DNA of 39,702 bases from Pseudomonadota bacterium. GTDB taxonomy: Bacteria; Pseudomonadota; Alphaproteobacteria; Rhizobiales; Devosiaceae. Location of the stretch: assembly GCA_023433775.1 (NCBI GenBank), contig JAEYTY010000016.1:1-39702 (forward strand), written 5' to 3'. This document shows, one piece after another, positions 24,996 to 34,721 of the stretch (its first letter is position 1; each line of letters opens with the position of its first letter). Both the position numbers and the translations under genes were made by a program. The notes below the pieces were generated by a model that was not told the origin of the DNA, made no database searches, and was given only the letters and a program-made list of their open reading frames with translations.

Positions 24996-26162
24996 ATGAT
25001 GTTTTCCCGTGCCGAAAAGACGCCCATTGCCGAGTGGTGGTGGTCGATTGACCGTGAATTGCTGGGGGCGCTGCTCCTGCTGATGGCCTGCGGCATTGTC
25101 CTCAGCTTCGCTGCCAGCCCGCCGGTTGCCGAGCGTCTGGGCCTGTCTCCTTGGCATTTCGTCATCCGCCACGCGCTGTTCTGCATTCCCGCCGTATTGG
25201 TGCTGATCGGCACGTCTCTCCTCGGCCATCGCCGTCTGCGGTTCGTATCGCTGGGGCTGCTGGTCGTCAGCATCATCCTGCTCTGGGCTACGCTGCGCTT
25301 CGGCACCGAGGTGAAGGGCGCGCGGCGGTGGATTTCGTTCCTCGGCCAGTCGCTACAGCCGTCCGAATTCGTCAAACCGGCCTTCGCCGTGATCGGGGCC
25401 TGGCTGTTCTCCGAGTTCATGGAGCGCCGCAATGTGCCGGGTCGGACGATAGCCACCGCCATTTGCTTTATCATCGTCGCCGGCCTGCTGCTGCAGCCTG
25501 ACATCGGGCAGACGGCACTGGTGCTGGCCACATGGGCGGTGCTGCTGTTCCTGTCCGGTATTTCCTGGTTCATCATCTTCGGACTGGCCGGCGTGGCAGG
25601 GCTGCTGCTGTTTGGCGCCTATATGTTCTTTCCGCACTTTTCGCGCCGTATCGACACCTTCCTCAACCCCGAAGGCGGCGGCAATACCTACCAGATCGAC
25701 CGCGCACTCCAGTCGCTGCGCGAGGGTGGCTGGTTTGGCCGCGGGCCGGGTGAATCTGTGGCGAAAAAACTCATCCCCGACGCCCATGCCGACTATGTTT
25801 TCTCCGCCGCTGCGGGTGAATTCGGCATTCTTTTCTGCATCGTGCTGGTTGGGCTCATTGCCTTTATCGTCCTTCGCGCGCTTCTGGCCGCACAGCGCCA
25901 GTCAAGCCTCTTTGCCCGGCTCGCCGCCTCGACGCTGGCCATCCAGTTTGCCATGCAGTCGGGTATCAATCTGGCGGTGAACCTCAATCTCGTGCCGCCC
26001 AAGGGCATGACGCTGCCTTTCGTGTCCTATGGCGGCACCTCCATGCTGGCGGTGGCCTTTGGCATGGGGCTGATGCTGGCGCTGACACGCGCCAAGCCGG
26101 AAGAGCGCATGGCGACAGGTCTTCCCTCCTATCGCAGCGCCGTGGTAGCCCCAGCCGAATGA
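24996..26162 (+). CDS. ftsW: Septal peptidoglycan glycosyltransferase FtsW
   Basis: SEDS-family polymerase that makes septal glycan strands with FtsI. The 388-residue polytopic protein shows about ten membrane segments and SEDS hallmarks: GARRWISFLGQSLQPSEFVK, QPDIGQT, the long periplasmic loop with RIDTFLNPE and GRGPGES, and LPFVSYGGTSM. I chose ATG 24996, where the family-like N-terminus begins; an ATG at 24999 is equivalent, and upstream in-frame sequence lies in the terminator. No strong ribosome binding site is visible. The stop overlaps murG by 4 bases (ATGA). It would normally follow murD. Confidence 0.95.
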   Translation: MMFSRAEKTPIAEWWWSIDRELLGALLLLMACGIVLSFAASPPVAERLGLSPWHFVIRHALFCIPAVLVLIGTSLLGHRRLRFVSLGLLVVSIILLWATLRFGTEVKGARRWISFLGQSLQPSEFVKPAFAVIGAWLFSEFMERRNVPGRTIATAICFIIVAGLLLQPDIGQTALVLATWAVLLFLSGISWFIIFGLAGVAGLLLFGAYMFFPHFSRRIDTFLNPEGGGNTYQIDRALQSLREGGWFGRGPGESVAKKLIPDAHADYVFSAAAGEFGILFCIVLVGLIAFIVLRALLAAQRQSSLFARLAASTLAIQFAMQSGINLAVNLNLVPPKGMTLPFVSYGGTSMLAVAFGMGLMLALTRAKPEERMATGLPSYRSAVVAPAE

Positions 26163-27277
26163 AAACCTTCATTCTCATGGCAGGCGGCACGGGCGGACAT
26201 CTCTTCCCGGCCATGGCCCTGGCGCAGGAACTGATCCGGCGCGGCCACAATGTCGAGCTGATGACCGACCATCGCGTCAAAAGCTACGGCTCCGATTTCC
26301 CCGCCCGCAATATCCATGTCGTGCCTGCCGCGACCCCGTCTCTGCGCAATCCGGTAAAGTTCGTTGCCGGCGGCATCATCATTGTCCGCGGCATTGCGAG
26401 CGCCATGGCCAAGTTGCGCGGCATAAGGCCCGATGCCGTTATCGGCTTTGGCGGCTATCCGACTTTCCCGCCCTTCGTCGCGGCGAGCCTGCTCAGCATT
26501 CCGGGCATTCTGCATGAGCAGAACGCCGTCATGGGCCGGGCAAACCGTGCCCTTATCCGCTTTGCCGACATGCTGGCGCTGAGCTTTGGCGCCACCAAAC
26601 ATGCCGATGGCCTGCCGATCCAACGGATGATTACCGGCAATCCGGTGCGCGACCGGGTGCGTGATGTGGCCAATACGCCATATCCGGCGCTCGACAAAAA
26701 CGGCGTCATTCGCCTCGTTATTTTTGGCGGCAGCCAGGGGGCCAAGGCCATTTCCGATATTGTGCCGGCGGCCATTGCACTGCTGCCCGAGGCGCTGCGA
26801 AGCCGCTTGCAGATCATCCAGCAGGCGCGGCCTGAGGATATTGATCGCGTGACCGAAAGCTATCGCCAGTCACGCAGCAGCGTTGAGCTGGCCTCCTTCT
26901 TCGGCGATCTGCCAGAGCGCATTGCCGCTTCGCACCTGGTCATCTGCCGCTCCGGCGCCTCGACCATTGCCGAGCTGACGGTGCTCGGTCGGCCCGCAAT
27001 ATTCATTCCGCTGCCCGGCTCGATCGATGCCGACCAGAAGTACAATGCGCAGGTCGTGGAGGCCGCCGGTGGTGGCTGGGTGGCCGAGCAGGACACGCTT
27101 TCACCGCAATCGCTTGCCACTCGCCTTAGCGACTTGCTGAGCGATCCGGCGCAGCTTGCTGCTGCCGCCTCAGCGGCGCGCTCGCTCGGTCAGCCGCGCG
27201 CCGTCGAAAAACTTGCCGACATGGCAGAAATGCTGGCCGGCCAACATATTCAGAGCCCAGGGGAATCCCGCAAATGA
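26159..27277 (+). CDS. murG: Lipid I N-acetylglucosaminyltransferase MurG
   Basis: GT28 enzyme at the inner face of the membrane that adds GlcNAc to lipid I to give lipid II. The N-terminal glycine-rich loop GGTGGHLFPA is at 9-18. A second glycine-rich region appears as IFGGSQGAKAI, and the UDP-GlcNAc site as ICRSGASTIAEL and IPLPGSIDADQKYNA. Length 372 is standard. It overlaps both ftsW and murC by 4 bases, so translation is coupled. Confidence 0.97.
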   Translation: MKTFILMAGGTGGHLFPAMALAQELIRRGHNVELMTDHRVKSYGSDFPARNIHVVPAATPSLRNPVKFVAGGIIIVRGIASAMAKLRGIRPDAVIGFGGYPTFPPFVAASLLSIPGILHEQNAVMGRANRALIRFADMLALSFGATKHADGLPIQRMITGNPVRDRVRDVANTPYPALDKNGVIRLVIFGGSQGAKAISDIVPAAIALLPEALRSRLQIIQQARPEDIDRVTESYRQSRSSVELASFFGDLPERIAASHLVICRSGASTIAELTVLGRPAIFIPLPGSIDADQKYNAQVVEAAGGGWVAEQDTLSPQSLATRLSDLLSDPAQLAAAASAARSLGQPRAVEKLADMAEMLAGQHIQSPGESRK

Positions 27278-28692
27278 AAATGCCCCGCAATATCGGTCCG
27301 GTCCATTTCATCGGCATTGGCGGCATCGGCATGAGCGGTATTGCCGAAATCCTGCATAACCAGGGCTATACGGTCCAGGGTTCGGACGCGGCCGCCAATC
27401 CCAATGTGCAGCGCCTGCGCGATATGGGCATCAAGGTCGAGATCGGCCAGAGCGGCGACAATCTCGGCAAGGCGGAAGTGGTCGTTGTTTCTTCGGCGAT
27501 CAAGCGCGACAATCCCGAGCTGGTTGCGGCCCGTGCGCGCGCGCTGCCCATCGTGCGCCGCGCCGAAATGCTCGCTGAAATCATGCGCTTCAAGACCGCC
27601 ATTGCCATTGGCGGAACGCATGGCAAGACGACGACGACGACGCTGGTGGCGACGCTGCTTGATGCCGGTAATCTCGACCCGACCGTGATCAATGGCGGCA
27701 TCATCAATGCCTATGGCACCAATGCGCGTCTTGGCGCGGGCGAATGGATGGTTGTGGAGGCGGACGAAAGCGACGGCACTTTCATTAAACTGCCCGCTGA
27801 CGTGGCCGTGGTCACCAATATCGATCCTGAACATCTCGACCATTACGGCGACTTCGAAGGGGTGAAGAAGGCTTTTCACCAGTTCGTTGAAAACGTGCCC
27901 TTCTATGGCTTTGCCGTCATGTGCCTTGATCACCCCGAGGTGCAGGCGCTGGTCGGCGATATCCGCGACCGCCGTGTCATCACCTACGGTCAGAATCCGC
28001 AGGCCGATGTGCGCCTGGTGGATCTCGAAAACCACGATGGTGTGCAGCACTTTGCCGTCGAAATCCGCGACCGCATCCGTCAGACGCAATTGCGCATCGA
28101 CGGGCTGCAATTGCCGATGCCCGGCGTTCACAACGCCCTCAACGCCACCGCGGCCATTACCGTCGCCGACCAGTTGCACGTTCCAGCCGAAGCCATTCGC
28201 AAGGGGCTGCAGGGTTTTACCGGCGTCAAGCGCCGCTTCACCAAGACCGGCACCGTCGGCGGCATCACCGTCATCGACGATTATGGCCACCACCCGGTCG
28301 AGATCGAAGCGGCGCTGAAGGCCGCGCGCCAGTCGGCCCGGCGTGACGTGATCGCTGTGGTGCAGCCGCACCGCTATAGCCGCGTCAACGATCTCTACGA
28401 TCAGTTCGCCGCCTGCTTCAACGACGCCGATACCGTTATCGTCGCGCCCATCTATGCGGCGGGCGAAAACCCGATTGCGGGCGTGACGCATGAGGAACTG
28501 GTCAATCGCATCCGCGCCCGTGGTCATCGGGACGCACGTGTCATCGACCGCCCCGAAGCGCTGGCGCCCTTGCTGGCCAGCCGGGCTGAAGATGGCGATT
28601 ATGTCGTGTGCCTCGGTGCGGGCAATATTACCCAATGGGCGGCGGCGCTGCCGGGCGAACTGGGTGAACTGCTTGGCGAGGAGCCGGCATGA
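27274..28692 (+). CDS. murC: UDP-N-acetylmuramate:L-alanine ligase MurC
   Basis: Adds the first stem-peptide residue, L-alanine, to UDP-MurNAc. The N-terminal nucleotide-binding loop is FIGIGGIGMSGIAE (12-25). The ATP loop is G114-T-H-G-K118-T followed by four threonines. DDYGHHPVEI and QPHRYSRVNDL are MurC/Mpl hallmarks. At 472 residues and within the dcw cluster it is MurC rather than the recycling ligase Mpl. It overlaps murG and murB by 4 bases each. Confidence 0.97.
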   Translation: MKMPRNIGPVHFIGIGGIGMSGIAEILHNQGYTVQGSDAAANPNVQRLRDMGIKVEIGQSGDNLGKAEVVVVSSAIKRDNPELVAARARALPIVRRAEMLAEIMRFKTAIAIGGTHGKTTTTTLVATLLDAGNLDPTVINGGIINAYGTNARLGAGEWMVVEADESDGTFIKLPADVAVVTNIDPEHLDHYGDFEGVKKAFHQFVENVPFYGFAVMCLDHPEVQALVGDIRDRRVITYGQNPQADVRLVDLENHDGVQHFAVEIRDRIRQTQLRIDGLQLPMPGVHNALNATAAITVADQLHVPAEAIRKGLQGFTGVKRRFTKTGTVGGITVIDDYGHHPVEIEAALKAARQSARRDVIAVVQPHRYSRVNDLYDQFAACFNDADTVIVAPIYAAGENPIAGVTHEELVNRIRARGHRDARVIDRPEALAPLLASRAEDGDYVVCLGAGNITQWAAALPGELGELLGEEPA

Positions 28693-29666
28693 CCTATCCC
28701 GATCTTATCCCGCAGTTGCAGCCGTGGATTTCCGAAGTCCGTGGCCGGCTGATCCCCAACCAGCTCTTGAGCGAAGTCACCTGGTTCCGCGTCGGCGGGC
28801 CGGCGCAATTGTTCTTCACCCCGGCTGATGAAGAGGACCTCGCGTTTTTCCTCAAAAACCTGCCAGAGGACATTCGCGTCACCACAATCGGCCTCGGCTC
28901 AAATCTGCTGATCCGCGATGGCGGGCTGGACGGGGTGGTTATCCGCCTTTCCGGCAAGGCCTTTGGGCAGATCGAAGTGCTCGACAATCATCGCCTTCGC
29001 GTCGGCGTGGCGCTGCCGGACGTCAAGGTCGCCACTGCCGCTGCCGAAGCCGGCATTGATGGCCTGACCTTTTATCGCGGCATTCCGGGCGGCATTGGCG
29101 GCGCGCTCTATATGAATGCCGGCTGCTATGGCACCGAAACGCGCGACCGCATGGTCGAATTGCGCGCCGTCACAAGGCAGGGCGAGATCATCACCCTCAC
29201 CAATGCCGACATGGGCTATCTTTACCGCAAGTCCAATGGCCCGCGCGGCGCTGTGTTCACCTCCGCTATCTATCAGGGCTTTGCCGGAGACCGCGAAGAC
29301 ATCCTCACGCGGATGCGCGAAATCACCGAAAAGCGCGAAAGTTCGCAGCCCACCAAGGCCAAGACCGGGGGCTCGACCTTCAAGAACCCCGAAGGCCATT
29401 CGAGCTGGAAGCTGATCGACGCTGCCGGGGGCAGGGGCCTCCGCGTCGGCGGCGCGCAGATGAGCGAACTTCACGCCAATTTCCTGCTCAATGTCGAAGA
29501 CGCCACCGCCCACGACATCGAGACGCTGGGCGAAACCGTGCGCAACAAGGTGCGGGCCCATTCCGGCATTGAACTCAAATGGGAAATCCGTCGCATGGGC
29601 CATTTCCTGCCGGGCAAGGAAGTCCGCGAATTTCTGGATGGCGACGTATTCACAGGGGCGGTTTAG
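28689..29666 (+). CDS. murB: UDP-N-acetylenolpyruvoylglucosamine reductase MurB
   Basis: FAD enzyme that reduces enolpyruvyl-UDP-GlcNAc to UDP-MurNAc. The FAD-binding region includes IGLGSNLLIRDGG (67-79) and YRGIPGGIGGALYMNAG (129-145). The proton-donor serine is S229 in GGSTFKNPEG, and E299 near the C-terminus (LKWEIRRMG) is the likely catalytic glutamate. Length 325 and absence of the extra loop typical of E. coli-type enzymes fit a type II MurB. The start overlaps the murC stop (ATGA); ddl begins 2 bases after its stop. Confidence 0.96.
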   Translation: MTYPDLIPQLQPWISEVRGRLIPNQLLSEVTWFRVGGPAQLFFTPADEEDLAFFLKNLPEDIRVTTIGLGSNLLIRDGGLDGVVIRLSGKAFGQIEVLDNHRLRVGVALPDVKVATAAAEAGIDGLTFYRGIPGGIGGALYMNAGCYGTETRDRMVELRAVTRQGEIITLTNADMGYLYRKSNGPRGAVFTSAIYQGFAGDREDILTRMREITEKRESSQPTKAKTGGSTFKNPEGHSSWKLIDAAGGRGLRVGGAQMSELHANFLLNVEDATAHDIETLGETVRNKVRAHSGIELKWEIRRMGHFLPGKEVREFLDGDVFTGAV

Positions 29667-29668
29667 TC

Positions 29669-30589
29669 ATGAGCAAACATGTCGCCGTCCTTATGGGCGG
29701 CTGGTCCAATGAGCGCCCCGTGTCCCTCAGCTCCGGCAAGGGCTGCGCCGCCGCCTTGCGCAATGCCGGCTATCGGGTCACCGAAGTCGATGTGGATCGC
29801 GACATCGCCAATGTGCTGGCGGCGCTTAAGCCCGACGTGGCCTTCAATGCGCTTCATGGTCCCTTTGGTGAAAGCGGCATGATCCAGGGCCTGCTTGAAT
29901 TGATGCAGATCCCCTATACGCATTCCGGCGTCATGGCCTCCGCCCTGGCCATGAACAAGCATCAGTCCAAGATCATCTTCAAAGCGGCGGGCATTCCCGT
30001 CACCGATCACGTGATCGTGTCCCGGGCCGATGCGGCGCGCAGCCATGTCATGGCGCCACCCTATGTGCTGAAGCCGATTGCTGATGGCTCCAGTTTCGGG
30101 GTGTTCATCGTCAAGGGCGACTCCAGCCACCCGCCGCAGGAAATCCTGCGCGAAGACTGGAATTCGGGCGAAGAGATCATGGCCGAGCGCTATATCCCGG
30201 GGCGCGAGCTGACCTGTTCGGTCATGGGCGATGTGGCGCTGGGCGTCACCGAGATCGTTACCGATCTGACCTTCTACAATTATGAAGCAAAATACGCCAA
30301 AGGCGGCTCAGTCCACATTATTCCGGCGCAGCTGAAACCGAAAATTTACGACAAAGTCCAGAAGATGGCTTTGGCCGCTCACGCGGCTATCGGCTGCCGT
30401 GGCGTGACGCGATCAGACTTTCGCTACAACGACGCGGCGGGCGAAGACGGCGAACTTGTCTGCCTGGAAATCAACACCCAGCCGGGCATGACCGAAACAT
30501 CTCTGGTGCCCGAGCAGGCGGCTCATGCCGGTCACTCCTACGAAGAGCTTGTCTCCTGGATGGTGGAGGACGCGAGTTGCAACAGGTAA
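29669..30589 (+). CDS. ddl: D-alanine:D-alanine ligase
   Basis: ATP-grasp enzyme that makes the D-Ala-D-Ala dipeptide used by MurF. It is 306 residues long, matching DdlB. Visible are VLMGGWSNERPVSLSSG at the N-terminus, HGPFGESGMIQGLLE, YTHSGVMASALAMNK, and the Mg-ATP and substrate end EINTQPGMTETSLVPEQA. I chose ATG 29669, 2 bases after the murB stop with AGGGG at 29654-29658; a longer in-frame start lies inside murB and is not family-like. It overlaps ftsQ by 13 bases. Confidence 0.96.
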   Translation: MSKHVAVLMGGWSNERPVSLSSGKGCAAALRNAGYRVTEVDVDRDIANVLAALKPDVAFNALHGPFGESGMIQGLLELMQIPYTHSGVMASALAMNKHQSKIIFKAAGIPVTDHVIVSRADAARSHVMAPPYVLKPIADGSSFGVFIVKGDSSHPPQEILREDWNSGEEIMAERYIPGRELTCSVMGDVALGVTEIVTDLTFYNYEAKYAKGGSVHIIPAQLKPKIYDKVQKMALAAHAAIGCRGVTRSDFRYNDAAGEDGELVCLEINTQPGMTETSLVPEQAAHAGHSYEELVSWMVEDASCNR

Positions 30590-31455
30590 AGAGCGAGGCC
30601 TTTCTCGCCGGAGCGCGGCTGGTTGATCCGGGTGCGCTGCCTGTGCCGGTTCGGACCCCGCGCACGATCATCGCCAACCGGCTCAACCGCGCCTTCGTGC
30701 TGCATGGCCATATCATCCGGCGCAGCCTGATGGTTGCCGCGCTGCTGGCCGGCGCCGTAGGGCTTTATCAGGTTCGCGAGCCCATCGGCGCGCTGGCTTC
30801 GACCCTGGGGGGCGCTGCGCAGGGCGAATTTGCCGATGCGGGTCTCGCCATTGGTGAAATCTCCATAACCGGCCAGACGCTGACCGATGAGCAGGCAATT
30901 TTCGACGCCCTGCGCATTGAGCCCAATACGCCGACTTTCGTCTTTGACGTTGCCGCCGCCCGCGAGCGCATTGCAATGCTGCCAGCCATTGAGAGCGTCA
31001 GCGTTCGCCGCGGTCTGCCGGGCGACGTCACTGTAACCGTGACCGAGAAAGTGCCCGTCGCGCGCTGGACCGTGGATGGCGTGCCGCTGCTGATCGACGG
31101 GGCAGGCGACCCAATTGGCGAAGACACCGGCGCCTATGGCGAACTGCCGCTGGTGATCGGCGATGGCGCGGCGGATGATGCGCTGGCCATGATCCGTGCG
31201 CTCGACACCTTCCCCATGCTGCAGGAGGGCCTTGTTGCCCTCTCGCGCATTGCCGACCGCCGCTGGGACCTCATTTATGACACCGGCCTCCGTGTCCAGC
31301 TTCCCGAACAGGGCGTGTCGCAGGCTCTGCGCAAGCTGACCAATTACCAGTCCGACTATCAATTGCTCGACCGCGACATCACCCTCATCGATCTGCGGGT
31401 CGACAATGTCGTGGCCGTGCGCCCCACTCCCAAGCCAGACTCCAATCCGACATGA
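30577..31455 (+). CDS. ftsQ: Cell division protein FtsQ
   Basis: Bitopic divisome protein linking early and late division proteins. The 292-residue sequence has a cytoplasmic N-terminus of about 48 residues, one membrane segment (about 50-66) and a periplasmic POTRA domain (about 90-160, beginning IGEISITGQTLTDEQAIFDAL), then the FtsQ beta domain (VTVTEKVPVARW, YDTGLRVQLPE). The start is a TTG at 30577, preceded by GGAGGA at 30565-30570 and overlapping ddl by 13 bases. Its stop overlaps the ftsA start (ATGA). Confidence 0.93.
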   Translation: MQQVKSEAFLAGARLVDPGALPVPVRTPRTIIANRLNRAFVLHGHIIRRSLMVAALLAGAVGLYQVREPIGALASTLGGAAQGEFADAGLAIGEISITGQTLTDEQAIFDALRIEPNTPTFVFDVAAARERIAMLPAIESVSVRRGLPGDVTVTVTEKVPVARWTVDGVPLLIDGAGDPIGEDTGAYGELPLVIGDGAADDALAMIRALDTFPMLQEGLVALSRIADRRWDLIYDTGLRVQLPEQGVSQALRKLTNYQSDYQLLDRDITLIDLRVDNVVAVRPTPKPDSNPT

Positions 31456-32765
31456 TGACTGATGCAATGACGTCCAGGCTCCGTCCCGTTCAGCCGGGCA
31501 AGACCACGCTTGTGGCCGTGCTCGACATCGGCTCGACCAAAATCTGCTGCGTCATTGCCCGCCTCGCGCCACGCGCCGAAGGCAAATCGCTCAAGGGAAG
31601 GACGCACCAGGCCGAGGTGATCGGCTTTGGCTATGGCCCGTCCTCGGGCGTCAAAAGCGGTGTCGTCACCGATATTGAAAAGGCCGAACAGGCCATCCGC
31701 ACCGTTGTCGGCATGGCCGAACGCGCTGCCGGGCTGACGCTGGAATCCGTGCTGGTCAATGTCACTGCGGGCCGTCTGGGTTCGGAAACCTTCTCCGCCG
31801 CCGTATCGCTGGACGGGCAGGAGGTCGAAAAGGCCGACCTCGTCCGTGTGCTGAAGGCCGTCAACGCGCGCTCGGTTCGCCCCGAGCGCTCGATCATTCA
31901 CGCGCTACCCATCGGTTACGAACTCGACGGCCAGAAGGGCATTCGCGACCCCAAGGGCATGGTCGGTGACCATCTTGGCGTCGATGTTGCCGTGGTCAGC
32001 GCCGAAACCCTTGCCATGCGCAATCTCGAACTGGTGCTGCATCGCTGCCATCTGCAGATCGAGGCGCTGGTTGCCACGCCCTACGCCTCCGGCCTCTCGA
32101 CGCTGGTCGATGATGAAGCCCAGCTCGGCGTTGCCTGTATCGACTTTGGCGGCGCGACCACCACTGTCTCTGTCTTCAACGACGGCCACATGGTCTATGC
32201 CGACGCCATCGCCATTGGCGGCCATCATCTGACGCTCGATATTGCCCGCCAGCTTTCTGTCAGCGTGGCCGATGCCGAGCGCCTCAAGACCTTTTATGGC
32301 TCCGTGCTGCCGGGCCAGGCCGATGAGCGCGACATGATTGCCATCCAGCCGGTTGGCGCCAGCCATGACGAAGCGCCGGGGCAGGTGGCCCGCTCGGTGC
32401 TGACGCGCATCATGCGTCCGCGCATCGAGGAAGTGCTAACCGCCGTGCGGGACCGGATGCAGGCCACCGGCATGATGGATGTGTGCGGTCGCCGGTTCGT
32501 GCTGACGGGCGGCGCCAGCGAGATGACCGGGCTGCCGGAAGTTGCCCGCCGGGTCCTGGCACGCAACGTCCGCAATGGCCGCCCCATGGGCATTGCCGGT
32601 CTGCCGGAAATCGCCAAGGGCGCAGCCTTTGCCACCGTAGCCGGAATGCTGGTTTATCCGCAGGTCTGCAGCCACGAATATGTCGAGCCGCGCGGCGTTA
32701 ATCGTCTCACCGGCACCGACGGCTATTTCGCCCGTGTCGGCAACTGGCTGCGCTCGAGCTTTTAG
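31452..32765 (+). CDS. ftsA: Cell division protein FtsA
   Basis: Actin-like ATPase that tethers FtsZ to the membrane and recruits the divisome. The phosphate-1 region is VAVLDIGSTKICCVIARL (from residue 21). The SHS2/1C domain appears in the first third (GVVTDIEKAEQAIRTVVGMAERAAG), phosphate-2 as VACIDFGGATTTVSVF, and the adenosine motif as FVLTGGASEMTGLPEVA. The last residues (VGNWLRSSF) fit the amphipathic membrane-targeting helix. Length 437 is usual. It overlaps ftsQ, then a 192-base gap precedes ftsZ. Confidence 0.97.
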   Translation: MMTDAMTSRLRPVQPGKTTLVAVLDIGSTKICCVIARLAPRAEGKSLKGRTHQAEVIGFGYGPSSGVKSGVVTDIEKAEQAIRTVVGMAERAAGLTLESVLVNVTAGRLGSETFSAAVSLDGQEVEKADLVRVLKAVNARSVRPERSIIHALPIGYELDGQKGIRDPKGMVGDHLGVDVAVVSAETLAMRNLELVLHRCHLQIEALVATPYASGLSTLVDDEAQLGVACIDFGGATTTVSVFNDGHMVYADAIAIGGHHLTLDIARQLSVSVADAERLKTFYGSVLPGQADERDMIAIQPVGASHDEAPGQVARSVLTRIMRPRIEEVLTAVRDRMQATGMMDVCGRRFVLTGGASEMTGLPEVARRVLARNVRNGRPMGIAGLPEIAKGAAFATVAGMLVYPQVCSHEYVEPRGVNRLTGTDGYFARVGNWLRSSF

Positions 32766-32823
32766 CCCTTTTTCGGCCGCGCAGACCTTCAGTTTATCTT
32801 CGAATTTGCCCGTCCGTCCGTGG

Positions 32824-32838
32824 TTAACGCGGCGTGAA
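32824..32838 (+). promoter_or_regulatory. CtrA-like box upstream of ftsZ (site 1)
   Basis: TTAACGCGGCGTGAA fits the CtrA consensus TTAA-N7-TTAA with one mismatch. It lies about 120 bases before the ftsZ start. A partial repeat, TAACCGCGGCGTG, follows at 32843-32855. CtrA controls ftsZ in Caulobacter; binding here is inferred. Confidence 0.5.
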
Positions 32839-32894
32839 CGGGTAACCGCGGCGTGTCGCAATTTGCGCGGAAATTAACTGGAACGACTCAATTG

Positions 32895-32909
32895 TTAGGG
32901 TGGGATTAA
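32895..32909 (+). promoter_or_regulatory. CtrA-like box upstream of ftsZ (site 2)
   Basis: TTAGGGTGGGATTAA fits TTAA-N7-TTAA with one mismatch, about 50 bases before the ftsZ ATG. A GACTC (GANTC-type, the CcrM methylation site) lies just upstream at 32885-32889. Confidence 0.45.
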
Positions 32910-32915
32910 CACTTG

Positions 32916-32937
32916 GGTGGGTAAATCTTTACCAACC
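32916..32937 (+). promoter_or_regulatory. Palindrome in the ftsZ leader
   Basis: GGTAAATCTTTACC at 32920-32933 is a perfect palindrome around a 2-base centre. Flanking GGT/ACC bases extend it after one mismatch. It ends 20 bases before the ftsZ ATG and could be a repressor site or a leader hairpin. Confidence 0.4.
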
Positions 32938-32957
32938 ACGCCACTATGAGGCCACCC

Positions 32958-34616
<1,659 letters not shown>

Positions 34617-34645
34617 TCCGCCCTTCGCAAAATTGTAAAACATTG

Positions 34646-34676
34646 CCCGGTGCGGCTTTCGCACCGGGTTTTTTTT
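34646..34676 (+). terminator. Intrinsic terminator after ftsZ
   Basis: CCCGGTGCG (34646-34654) and CGCACCGGG (34660-34668) form a perfect 9-bp stem with a GCTTT loop, followed by eight T. It marks the end of the division cluster transcript. Confidence 0.94.
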
Positions 34677-34721
34677 GGCTAACAGTTGCGTGAGCGTGAA
34701 AGGCGTGGGGTTACTTACAGT

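Noticed and set aside
15640..32889. GANTC methylation sites in the rsmH, ftsW and ftsZ upstream gaps as a shared cell-cycle signature
   Set aside because: A 5-base pattern with one free base is expected about once per 256 bases, so one site per gap is not significant alone. Only the ftsZ case has further support.
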